Origin: CANKHA01 sp963731585
Lineage (GTDB): Bacteria; Pseudomonadota; Alphaproteobacteria; Rhizobiales; Xanthobacteraceae
Assembly: GCA_963731585.1 (NCBI GenBank)
Contig: CAVSWC010000003.1
Coordinates: forward strand, 744,001-808,000
Reading direction: 5' to 3'
DNA: 64,000 nucleotides
The position numbers and the translations under genes were made by a program. The number at the start of each line of letters is the position of its first letter. Position 1 is the stretch's first letter. Positions 9,692 to 16,950 of this stretch are shown here, piece after piece. The notes under the pieces are model-generated. The model was not told the DNA's origin. It saw only the letters and a program-made list of their open reading frames with translations, and did not search any database.

Positions 9692-10711
9692 ATGAAGCAA
9701 ATCTGTCGCGCGCTGTTCGCCGGTGCCTGCATCGCCTTGGCGGGCGTGCTGCCCGCAGCGGCGCAAAATCACGCCGAGTTCTATAAATCCAAAAATCTGC
9801 GGATCATGCTCGGCCATCCGCCCGGCGGGTCCTATGATCTCTACGCCCGCCTCGCCCAGGAATTCCTTCCGAAATACCTGCCCGGCAATCCCACCGTCAT
9901 TATCGAGCACAAGCCGGGCGGCGGCGGCGTGGTTGCCGCCGCATATTTCTATCAGCAGGCCCCGCGCGACGGCTCCATGATCTCGCTGTTCCCGGAAACC
10001 CTGGCGCATACGCAAATGCTCGAGCCGGAAATCGGCAAGTGGAAGGTGCAGGAGATGACCTATATCGGCTCCTTCGCACCCGTGAACACCGCCTATGTGG
10101 TGCGAAAAGGCGCGCCCGCCAAAACGCCGGAGGAGATGCGCACCACCGCGAACACCGTCGGCTGCTCGGGCGTGAACTCGCAGAGCTACCAGTTGCCCGC
10201 GATGTTGAAGAATTTGGCGGGCCTGAAGTTCAATCTTGTCTGCGGCTATCCCGGCGGCACCGATACGCTTCTCGCCTTGATCCGGGGCGAAGTGGATATG
10301 GTTTCCTCGGCCTGGAATTCCTTGCGTTCGGGTCATAAGGGCGAACTCGAGCGCGGCGAGATGATCCCCGTCATCCAGAGCGGGCTGCGCCGCACGCCGG
10401 AGCTGAAGGACGTGCCGCTGATGCAGGAGCTTGTCACCGACGCGAAGACCAAGCAGATCCTGGAATTCGCCTCCGCGGGCTCGGCGATCGGCCGCGCGCT
10501 GCTGGCGCCGCCGCAAGTGCCCGCCGACAGGATCGCCGTTCTGCGCGAAGCCTTCGACAAGATGGTCAAGGACCCGGAATTTCTGGCGGCGGCGGAAAAG
10601 CGCCGCGCGGAGATCGATCCCATCCCCGGCGCCGAGGTGCAGAAATACGCGGCGCAAATCCTCAACACGCCGTCCGAGATGGTTCAGGCGGCCACCGTCG
10701 CCATGAAGTGA
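9692..10711 (+). CDS. TctC/Bug-family periplasmic solute-binding protein
   Basis: This is a periplasmic binding protein of the tripartite tricarboxylate transporter type (339 residues), which typically captures carboxylates such as citrate, dicarboxylates or aromatic acids. A strong GGAGGA precedes the ATG at 9692. The signal peptide is clear (ALFAGACIALAGVLPAAAQ). Family segments include ILRIMLGHPPGGSYDL-like GHPPGGSYDLYARL, VIIEHKPGGGGVVAA and CGYPGGTDTLLALIRGE. The frame is intact. The gene follows the hydroxylase and the NMT1-type protein in the same direction with a 137-bp gap. No TctA/TctB membrane genes are adjacent, so it may share membrane components encoded elsewhere, for example the set at 22744-24754. 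Confidence 0.9.
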   Translation: MKQICRALFAGACIALAGVLPAAAQNHAEFYKSKNLRIMLGHPPGGSYDLYARLAQEFLPKYLPGNPTVIIEHKPGGGGVVAAAYFYQQAPRDGSMISLFPETLAHTQMLEPEIGKWKVQEMTYIGSFAPVNTAYVVRKGAPAKTPEEMRTTANTVGCSGVNSQSYQLPAMLKNLAGLKFNLVCGYPGGTDTLLALIRGEVDMVSSAWNSLRSGHKGELERGEMIPVIQSGLRRTPELKDVPLMQELVTDAKTKQILEFASAGSAIGRALLAPPQVPADRIAVLREAFDKMVKDPEFLAAAEKRRAEIDPIPGAEVQKYAAQILNTPSEMVQAATVAMK

Positions 10712-10747
10712 TGCAACGCCGGCGGGCGGTGTCATCAATCTCGTAGT

Positions 10748-10769
10748 AACTGCGGCAACGCCCGCAGTT
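10748..10769. terminator. Hairpin, possible bidirectional terminator
   Basis: AACTGCGG and CCGCAGTT form an 8-bp stem around the loop CAACGC, between the convergent stops at 10711 and 10808. The T-run after it is short, so termination strength is uncertain. Confidence 0.45.
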
Positions 10770-10807
10770 TCTGAAATAATGCAAACAGCTATGAGCAGCC
10801 TTGGAAA

Positions 10808-12328
10808 CTAATCGATCGCCTTAAGCGGGGTTATCGCCGGGGCGTTAAGCGCCGTGCCATCGATGTCGAACTGCGAGCCGTGGCATGGGCAATCCCAGCA
10901 CCTTTCAAGCGAGTTCCAATGCACGTGACAGCCGAGATGCGTGCATGCTGCCGAAAGCTTGTGAAGTTTGCCCTTGGCGTCACGGTAGACCGCGATCTTC
11001 TTCAAGCCTTCCCGCATAATCGCGCCTTTCCCGCGGTCTAGCTCGTCGTAGGACGAGATTTCGCCGGGTGCGACATATTCGGCGAAATTCTTGATGGCCG
11101 TGAGATTTTCGCGGGCGTAATTCGTGATCGCTCGCACAGGCTTACGGCCCGGATCGTAAACGGCCTGCCATTCGCTTTTTCCGGTGGTGATGAGGTCGCT
11201 GATCAGCAGGCCGGCCATCGCTCCATGCGTCATGCCTTGGCCGGAATCTCCGGTATGCACATAGATGTGCCGATTGCCCGGGTTTATCCCGGAGAATGCA
11301 GAGTAGTCGATGGTATCGAGCACTTGGCCCGACCATCGATGCGTTTCTTTGCCAACGTTTGGGAACAGCCGCCGCGTCCAGGCCTCGATGGCCTGATGCC
11401 TTGCGGCAGCATCGTCGGCTTCGCCTGTTTTGTGATCGGCGCCGCCGGCAATAAGATAGTTGATCGAGCCAGGGCCTGTCTCCTGCCTTACGTAATGGTA
11501 AGGATCTAAAGTGTCCCAATAAAGCGCATCAGGCAGCGCGTCCTTTGGAATTGTAAAGCTCATCGCGTATGTGCGATAGGGCGCCATTTTGGAATGAAGA
11601 GCGACACGGTCATTGATTGGAGAATTTGTCGCTACCACGCACGCGGCGCACGCGATCGTATCGCCATTCTGCATGTGAACCGTTACGGCATCGCCATTTT
11701 CTTCGACACTGGTCACGACACTGCCAGCGAATAGTTTGCCGCCTTTCGCCAATATGGTCGCTGCAAGCGAGCGCAGGTATCGAGCCGGGTGGAATGCGGC
11801 CTGCTTGCGGTAAAGCAGCGTGCCAACGCCTTTTAGCAAGGGTAGGCCCGGTACGCCGTGGACCTTAGCGGCGTCGACACCGCACTTACGTTGCGCTTTC
11901 AGCTCCTTATCCAGATCGGCCTGGGTCGTCCCGGGTCCCGGGAACAAATAGGCGTCAAGGCGGCGGAAGTTGCACTGGATTTTCAAGTCACCGACGATTT
12001 CCTCGATCCGATCGACGGCGGCCGCCTGGCTTTGCCACGAGAGGCGGGCCATTTCTTCGCCCCGGATCTTGATGATCTCGGTAGCCCCGTCGTCGCAGAC
12101 CGGAGCCAAATGCGCGGTTGTTCGCGCCGTCATCCCGCGCGCTATCTTGCCCCGGTCAATGACCACAACAGAAAGCCCGCGCTCGACCAGTTCATACGCC
12201 ACTGACAAGCCGGCGATGCCGGCGCCGATCACCACAACGTCAGCTTTCGCTTTCCCCGCGTATCGCGGGGCCTCGATCGGTTCAACTTCCATCCACAGCG
12301 ATCGCGATTGCTCGTTACCAACGTTCAT
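10808..12328 (-). CDS. FAD-dependent oxidoreductase (DAO) fused to a C-terminal Rieske domain
   Basis: This 506-residue fusion joins an N-terminal glycine/D-amino-acid oxidase-type FAD domain to a C-terminal Rieske 2Fe-2S domain. The dinucleotide-binding motif GAGIAGLSVAYEL lies near residues 36-48. A second flavin-contacting region, YVHTGDSGQGMTHGAM, is near 360. The Rieske ligands are in CTHLGCHVHW and CPCHGSQFD (about residues 465-490), with both Cys-x-His pairs intact. There is no signal peptide, so the protein is predicted to be cytoplasmic. The frame is complete. Homologues with this architecture are common in rhizobial stress gene sets, but their substrate is not known. It is divergent from the DUF892 gene across a 183-bp gap. 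Confidence 0.9.
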   Translation of the reverse strand: MNVGNEQSRSLWMEVEPIEAPRYAGKAKADVVVIGAGIAGLSVAYELVERGLSVVVIDRGKIARGMTARTTAHLAPVCDDGATEIIKIRGEEMARLSWQSQAAAVDRIEEIVGDLKIQCNFRRLDAYLFPGPGTTQADLDKELKAQRKCGVDAAKVHGVPGLPLLKGVGTLLYRKQAAFHPARYLRSLAATILAKGGKLFAGSVVTSVEENGDAVTVHMQNGDTIACAACVVATNSPINDRVALHSKMAPYRTYAMSFTIPKDALPDALYWDTLDPYHYVRQETGPGSINYLIAGGADHKTGEADDAAARHQAIEAWTRRLFPNVGKETHRWSGQVLDTIDYSAFSGINPGNRHIYVHTGDSGQGMTHGAMAGLLISDLITTGKSEWQAVYDPGRKPVRAITNYARENLTAIKNFAEYVAPGEISSYDELDRGKGAIMREGLKKIAVYRDAKGKLHKLSAACTHLGCHVHWNSLERCWDCPCHGSQFDIDGTALNAPAITPLKAID

Positions 12329-12457
12329 CTGTCTTGGCCTTTCGTATCTACTGAAGTCCTTAAAGCGAAATGCGATCTGTTTAGCACCTTCGGCTTATCG
12401 GGTGGATTGCGAATGCCGCAATGTCGGTTGCCGAACTTTAGAGCCGCGACCGTTCCA

Positions 12458-12482
12458 GGAACACAAATTGCCCCGTTGTGTT
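12458..12482 (+). promoter_or_regulatory. EcfG-type general stress promoter (GGAAC-N16-TGTT)
   Basis: GGAAC at 12458-12462 is followed after 16 bases by TGTT at 12479-12482, matching the EcfG/sigma-ecf consensus of alphaproteobacteria. The DUF892 start lies 30 bp downstream, after AAGGAG. Family knowledge: EcfG promoters are switched on through PhyR-NepR. Confidence 0.7.
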
Positions 12483-12511
12483 GAACCCGCATCACGAACA
12501 AGGAGCGCATC

Positions 12512-13021
12512 ATGGCGAAGCAACCGAAGACACTCGACGACCTGTTTCACGATACCCTCAAAGACATTTATTTCGCGGAGAAGAAGATTCTCACCTCATT
12601 GCCCAAGATGGCCAAGGCCGCTCAAAATGAGCAGTTGGCTGCAGCGTTTGAAAAGCACGTGGGCGAAACGGAAGGGCAGGTCGAGCGCCTCGAACGGGTG
12701 TTCGAGCTAATTGGCAAGAAGCCGCAAGGCAAAAAATGTCCGGCCATCATCGGCCTCTCCGAAGAAGCTCAGGAAATCAGCAAGGAGTTTAAGGGCTCGC
12801 CAGCGCTCGACGCCGGCCTGCTGGGCGCGGCGCAGGCCGTCGAGCATTATGAAATTTCGCGTTACGGCACGTTGCGCGCATGGGCCGAGGAGCTCAGCAT
12901 GACCGAAGTGGTGCAGCTTCTGCAGGCGACGCTGAACGAAGAAAAGGCAACCGACAAGGCGCTCACCGACCTGGCAGAATCCGTAATCAATCAGGAAGCG
13001 GAAGAGGAAGAAGCGGCCTGA
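12512..13021 (+). CDS. DUF892 (YciE/YciF-type) ferritin-like stress protein
   Basis: This 169-residue four-helix protein belongs to the DUF892 family (YciE/YciF of enterobacteria), a ferritin-like fold with a presumed di-metal site. The N-terminal signature DLFHDTLKDIYFAEKKILTS is standard. Candidate metal ligands are the Glu in YFAEKK, the Glu and His in FEKHVGETEGQ, the Glu-His in AVEHYEISRYG and the Glu of LNEEKAT. A highly acidic tail (EAEEEEAA) ends the protein. The start follows AAGGAG by seven bases. It is monocistronic, with an EcfG-type promoter 30 bp upstream and a strong terminator downstream. Family members are induced by osmotic and stationary-phase stress; the exact chemistry is unknown. 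Confidence 0.93.
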   Translation: MAKQPKTLDDLFHDTLKDIYFAEKKILTSLPKMAKAAQNEQLAAAFEKHVGETEGQVERLERVFELIGKKPQGKKCPAIIGLSEEAQEISKEFKGSPALDAGLLGAAQAVEHYEISRYGTLRAWAEELSMTEVVQLLQATLNEEKATDKALTDLAESVINQEAEEEEAA

Positions 13022-13049
13022 CTCAGCTTTGATTGAATCTGGTTTTTTG

Positions 13050-13086
13050 CAAAGCCCGCGCGACCCTCAAACTGCGCGGGCTTTGT
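13050..13086 (+). terminator. Rho-independent-like terminator after the DUF892 gene
   Basis: CAAAGCCCGCGC (13050-13061) and GCGCGGGCTTTG (13074-13085) form a perfect 12-bp GC-rich stem with a 12-nt loop, just after the DUF892 stop. The A/T ends of the stem supply the T-run. Confidence 0.8.
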
Positions 13087-13158
13087 CTTGCAACGATGTG
13101 AAGCAGCGGCGGCTATGTTCGCCCCCGCACGTAGTAATGCGCTCTGGATATTTCTTCA

Positions 13159-13183
13159 GGAACCGCGGCGTGCAGTTGGCGTT
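13159..13183 (+). promoter_or_regulatory. EcfG-type general stress promoter (GGAAC-N16-CGTT)
   Basis: GGAAC at 13159-13163 and CGTT at 13180-13183 are separated by 16 bases, a full consensus match. It lies 53 bp before the alcohol dehydrogenase ATG and excludes an in-frame start at 13183, which would fall inside the promoter. Confidence 0.7.
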
Positions 13184-13236
13184 TGATCACTGATTGCACA
13201 CCGCAGTCCCGGGAAGAAAACAGGCGGGCTCCGAAA

Positions 13237-14454
13237 ATGAAGGCACTGGCGTGGCATGGTAAGGGTGATGTGCGTTGCGAAGACGTTCCAGAGCCGAAAA
13301 TCGAGCATCCCCGTGACGCAATCATCAAGGTAACTGCCTGCGCAATCTGCGGTTCCGACCTGCACATTTACGGCGGGATTATTCCGCAGATGAAAAGCGG
13401 CGACGTTCTCGGCCACGAGAATATGGGCGAGGTCGTCGAGGTGGGTTCCGAAAACAAGAAGCTCAAGGTCGGCGACCGCGTGGTGGTGCCTTTCACGATC
13501 TCATGCGGCGAATGCTTCTTCTGCAAGAACGGTTTTTACTCCGGCTGTGAACGCAGCAACCCGGACCACGAGAAGGCCGCGCTGCTTTGGGGAAACTCTC
13601 CCGCCGGACTGTTTGGTTATTCGCATCTGTGCGGCGGCTATGCAGGCGGCCAGGCAGAATATTTACGCGTGCCATTCGCCGATGTTGGCCCTTTGAAAGT
13701 GCCGGACAATCTCACCGACGAACAGGCCCTGTTCCTTTCTGACATTTTTCCGACCGGCTACATGGGTGCAGAATTTTGTGACCTGAAAGGCGGCGAAACA
13801 GTTGCGATCTGGGGCTGCGGGCCTGTCGGCCAATTCGCCATCCGCAGTGCTTTTCTCCTCGGCGCCGAGCGGGTGATCGCCATTGATACGGTGCCGGAGC
13901 GGCTTGAACTTGCACGATCCGCTGGAGCCGAGACCCTCGATTTCCTGGAATTCGATATTTACGACGCCATCATGGAGAAGACCAAAGGCCGCGGCGCCGA
14001 TGCGTGCATTGACGCGGTCGGCACCGAGGCCGAACCGTCCGCCAGCTTCGACTCGCGCCTCGACCGCATCAAGGTCGCGCTGTTCATGGGCACAGATCGC
14101 CCGCATGTGTTGCGTCAGGCTATTCACTGCTGCCGCAATTTCGGCATCGTATCGGTGATCGGCGTTTATGGCGGTTTCCTCGACAAGATCCCCATGGGCT
14201 CCGCGATCAACCGCGGGCTCACCTTCCGCATGGCGCAGACGCCGGTGCAGCGCTATCTGCCGAAATTGCTGAAGCTGATCGAGGAAGGCCGGATCGATCC
14301 AACCTGCATCATCACGCATATCGCTCCGCTGGAGAAGGGGCCCGAGCTGTACAAAACCTTCCGCGACAAGCAGGACGGCTGCGTGAAGGTCGTGCTCAAG
14401 CCCGGGGTGACGGAAACCAAGAAAGTTCGAAACCTGGAGGGCGCTCATGCTTGA
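13237..14454 (+). CDS. Zinc-dependent alcohol dehydrogenase (glutathione-independent)
   Basis: This 405-residue MDR-family zinc alcohol/formaldehyde dehydrogenase-like enzyme is cytoplasmic and NAD(P)-dependent. The catalytic zinc ligands are in ACAICGSDLH (Cys) and GHENMGEVVEVG (His-Glu). The structural zinc Cys cluster is CGECFFCKNGFYSGC near residues 90-105. The Rossmann motif is IWGCGPVGQFA (near 190). The start at 13237 (MKALAWHGKGD) is chosen because the promoter's -10 element ends at 13183. Its 3' end overlaps the following SDR gene by 8 bp, so the two form an operon. Such enzymes accompany EcfG regulons and probably detoxify aldehydes or reduce stress-related alcohols; the substrate is not defined. 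Confidence 0.93.
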   Translation: MKALAWHGKGDVRCEDVPEPKIEHPRDAIIKVTACAICGSDLHIYGGIIPQMKSGDVLGHENMGEVVEVGSENKKLKVGDRVVVPFTISCGECFFCKNGFYSGCERSNPDHEKAALLWGNSPAGLFGYSHLCGGYAGGQAEYLRVPFADVGPLKVPDNLTDEQALFLSDIFPTGYMGAEFCDLKGGETVAIWGCGPVGQFAIRSAFLLGAERVIAIDTVPERLELARSAGAETLDFLEFDIYDAIMEKTKGRGADACIDAVGTEAEPSASFDSRLDRIKVALFMGTDRPHVLRQAIHCCRNFGIVSVIGVYGGFLDKIPMGSAINRGLTFRMAQTPVQRYLPKLLKLIEEGRIDPTCIITHIAPLEKGPELYKTFRDKQDGCVKVVLKPGVTETKKVRNLEGAHA

Positions 14455-15238
14455 TGCAACCCCCAAACTGGCCGTCGTCACCGGTGCGTCGACCGGCATC
14501 GGGCTTGAGCTCGCCAGGATCGCCGCCAAGGAAAAATACGATCTCATCATTGCCGCGAATGAGCCGGGGATCGAAGGGGCAGCTGACCAGCTGAGGCGTG
14601 AAGGCGGTCAGGTGGAAGCGGTGATGGCCGATCTTTCCACGACCGAAGGCAACGACCAGTTGATCAGCAAGGTCGGAAGGCGTCCGGTCGGGCTTTTGCT
14701 GGCCAATGTAGGGCGCGGTCTCGGCAAAGCATTTCTTGACCAGAGTTGGGATGACATCCGCTTCGTGATCGACACAAACGTCACCGGACCGGTGTATCTG
14801 ACCCGCAAGCTCGCCGCAGAAATGCGGACGCAGGGCGATGGCAAAATCCTGTTCACGGGCTCTATCGCCGGCTTCATGCCGGGGTCGTACCAGGCGGTCT
14901 ACAACGCCACCAAGGCGTTCATCGACTCGTTCTCCTATGCGCTTCGCGAAGAGCTCCGCGACACGCGCATCACGGTGACCTGTCTGATGCCGGGGCCGAC
15001 GGAAACGAAGTTCTTCGAACGCGCCGGACTGCTCGACACCAAAGTGGGCACGCAGGAGAAGGACGATCCCGCCGATGTCGCGCGTAGCGGGTGGAAGGCG
15101 ATGATGGACAACGAGGGCGGCGTTGTCGCCGGGATGAAGAATAAGTTGCAGGCCACGATGGCGCACGTCACGCCGGCGGAAACACTCGCGAAGATGCATA
15201 CAAAAATGGCAAAGCCGGGCACGGCAAAATCAAAGTGA
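14447..15238 (+). CDS. SDR-family NAD(P)-dependent oxidoreductase
   Basis: This is a classical short-chain dehydrogenase of 263 residues. The cofactor motif is TGASTGIG (residues 13-20), the NAG-like region is LLANVGRG, the catalytic Ser is in FTGSIAGFMPG and the catalytic pair is YNATK (near residue 151). The ATG at 14447 lies inside the end of the alcohol dehydrogenase and is served by GGAGG, so the genes are translationally linked. The C-terminus contains VTPAETLAKMHTKMAKPG. It is co-expressed with the zinc alcohol dehydrogenase from the 13159 promoter. The substrate is unknown. Confidence 0.92.
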   Translation: MLDATPKLAVVTGASTGIGLELARIAAKEKYDLIIAANEPGIEGAADQLRREGGQVEAVMADLSTTEGNDQLISKVGRRPVGLLLANVGRGLGKAFLDQSWDDIRFVIDTNVTGPVYLTRKLAAEMRTQGDGKILFTGSIAGFMPGSYQAVYNATKAFIDSFSYALREELRDTRITVTCLMPGPTETKFFERAGLLDTKVGTQEKDDPADVARSGWKAMMDNEGGVVAGMKNKLQATMAHVTPAETLAKMHTKMAKPGTAKSK

Positions 15239-15326
15239 GAATCGCATAAAACGTCTTGTTGCCGTATTTGCAGCGGGATCTGTTTAGCGCCTTCGCTGTG
15301 GGACGGTCTGTTTCGCATGAGCCGCG

Positions 15327-15352
15327 GGAACCCAAAAAACCTTGGCGCCGTT
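15327..15352 (+). promoter_or_regulatory. EcfG-type general stress promoter (GGAAC-N17-CGTT)
   Basis: GGAAC at 15327-15331 and CGTT at 15349-15352 are spaced by 17 bases, which fits the consensus. It lies 41 bp before the ATG at 15393 of the second SDR gene. This is the third such site in 2.9 kb. Confidence 0.68.
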
Positions 15353-15392
15353 GAGATGGTAGAAACATCGCCATAAGCGGAGTGCTCTGACC

Positions 15393-16386
15393 ATGGCCTC
15401 GGATAAATTTGCCAAAGCTGCGGAGAAGGTCGCGGAAGCACAGCGCGCCATCCAACTAAAGGATCGACGCCAAAGACAAAGCACGCAAGCCTAAGAAAAA
15501 AGAACAAGGCGCGATGCAGGCCGGCGCGCGAAAATATCCGGAACCGCCGTTTCCGAAGCAACATCTGAAAAAGCCTGGCAAGGAAGATAATCTGAAGCTC
15601 GCGCCGATGTATGACGCGCCGCATTACAAAGGATCAGACAAACTAAAGGGCAAGGTGGCATTGATCACCGGAGGCGACTCGGGCATTGGCCGCTCGGTCG
15701 CTGTTTTTTACGCGCGAGAAGGCGCGGATGTTGCCGTGGCCTATCTCAGCGAGCATCAGGATGCGCAAGACACTAAAAAAGCTGTCGAGAAAGAAGGCCG
15801 CAGATGTATTGTCATTTCGGGCGATGTCGCCGACCCGGCTTTTTGCAAGGAAGCGGTGCGGCGCACGGTGGATCAGCTCGGCGGGCTCGACGTGCTCGTC
15901 AACAACGCCACTTTTCAGGAGCATGTCGCCGCTTTTGAGGATCTCACGCAGGAACATTTCGACCGCACGCTGAAAACCAATCTCTACGGTTATTTCCACA
16001 TGGCCCAGGCTGCGGTACCGCACATGAAGCCAGGCAGCGCCATCGTGATGTGCGGCTCGGTTACCGGCCTGCTTGGCAACAAGAAGCTGCTCGACTACTC
16101 CATGACCAAAGGCGGTATCCACGCCTTTGTGCGCTCACTCGCGACGCACCTGATAGACAAAGGCATCCGCGTTAACGCGGTGGCGCCGGGGCCGGTCTGG
16201 ACGCCGCTGAATCCGGCGGACCGCGATGCGGAAGCAACCTCCAAGTTCGGCAGCGAGACACCGATGAAACGCCCCGCTCAGCCGGAGGAAATCGCGCCGG
16301 CCTTTGTCTTCCTTGCCGCGCCAAGTTGCTCCAGCTTTATCACCGGAGAGATACTGCCGATCATTGGCGGATATTCCGGCGGGTGA
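15393..16386 (+). CDS. SDR-family oxidoreductase, YghA/GSP39 type, with frameshift in the N-terminal extension
   Basis: This NAD(P)-dependent short-chain dehydrogenase has about 330 residues. The long polar N-terminal extension (Lys-rich, then KYPEPPFPKQHLKKPG) before the Rossmann core is typical of the YghA / general stress protein 39 subgroup. Core motifs are ITGGDSGIG, NNATFQEH, CGSVTGLLG and the catalytic YSMTK. The ORF from 15514 alone would start inside the extension. Starting at ATG 15393 and removing one base near 15461 joins MASDKFAKAAEKVAEAQ to the downstream frame, and this fits the EcfG promoter at 15327. If the break is real, 15393-15494 would be a separate 33-codon ORF. It is part of the stress cluster. 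Confidence 0.85.
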
Positions 16387-16401
16387 CGGTCTTTGGCTTG
16401 C

Positions 16402-16537
16402 AAGGCGGCGTCTTATCGCTATGAACGACTTACCTGCGGGAGAAGCGGGGCACGAGTTGCTTTGGGGCACGGTGGCTGGCGCATGGGAGACCGGCGAACG
16501 TGCGGCAAATGGTGTGATCAATCAAATGGTCGTCTGA
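16402..16537 (+). pseudogene. C-terminal remnant of a flavin monoamine oxidase
   Basis: Only the last 40 or so residues of an FAD-dependent amine oxidase can be read, ending in GHELLWGTVAGAWETGERAA and a short tail to the TGA at 16537. The same C-terminal signature occurs in the complete amine oxidase encoded at 47768-49159 (ETAWGTVNGAWESGERAAEA). In intact enzymes this segment contacts the flavin near the C-terminus. No upstream domains are present, since the SDR gene ends at 16386. It is therefore a decayed or recombined fragment, marking a boundary between the stress cluster and the ABC transporter. Confidence 0.6.
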
Positions 16538-16950
16538 GCCGACGCAACGTCATTGGGTCGTGAACTTCAGGAGGGCATCATGCGCGCTGTGAGCCGGCGG
16601 GATTGCGTTCTTCTACAAGCTGCTGCTGCTCGAAGGAATTCTTCGTCTAAAAAGCGCTTGCCGGCCCCTATGATCGCCGGTTATCGTTTCACGATGGCAG
16701 CAGAAGAAGAACACACTGCCACGTCGCGCTCTGGGCAATACCGCGATATCGACTTTCTCAGGCGCTTGGCGGACTTGACGGCCCGCGTCTGGTAAGTTCC
16801 GACAGGGCAGCGTGTGAAAGTTCTCAATATGGAGGTTGCGGTCGGCAGCTACGGATGGGCTTGGGGCTGGACGCCTGGTGATGCGCCAACGATCGAATCC
16901 AAGCCGAAGAAATTTGGCGTGGTTGCGTCGGCCATCCGGTCGGGGCCTCG
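16538..16950. other. Gap of about 410 bp without an assignable gene
   Basis: Two short open frames occur here (16553-16795, 80 codons, and a GTG frame from 16814 to about 16951). Neither has recognisable domains, a good ribosome site or coding-like composition. The region separates the amine oxidase remnant from the ABC transporter and probably holds the transporter promoter. No terminator hairpin was found. Confidence 0.35.

Noticed and set aside
12430..12457. Second EcfG-type promoter for the FAD-Rieske gene on the minus strand
   Set aside because: GGAAC is present on the minus strand, but the nearest GTT gives a spacer of about 14-15 bases, outside the accepted range.
16553..16795. 80-codon plus-strand ORF
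   Set aside because: No domain, no convincing coding signal, and it lies beside a gene fossil; kept only as part of a gene-free gap.
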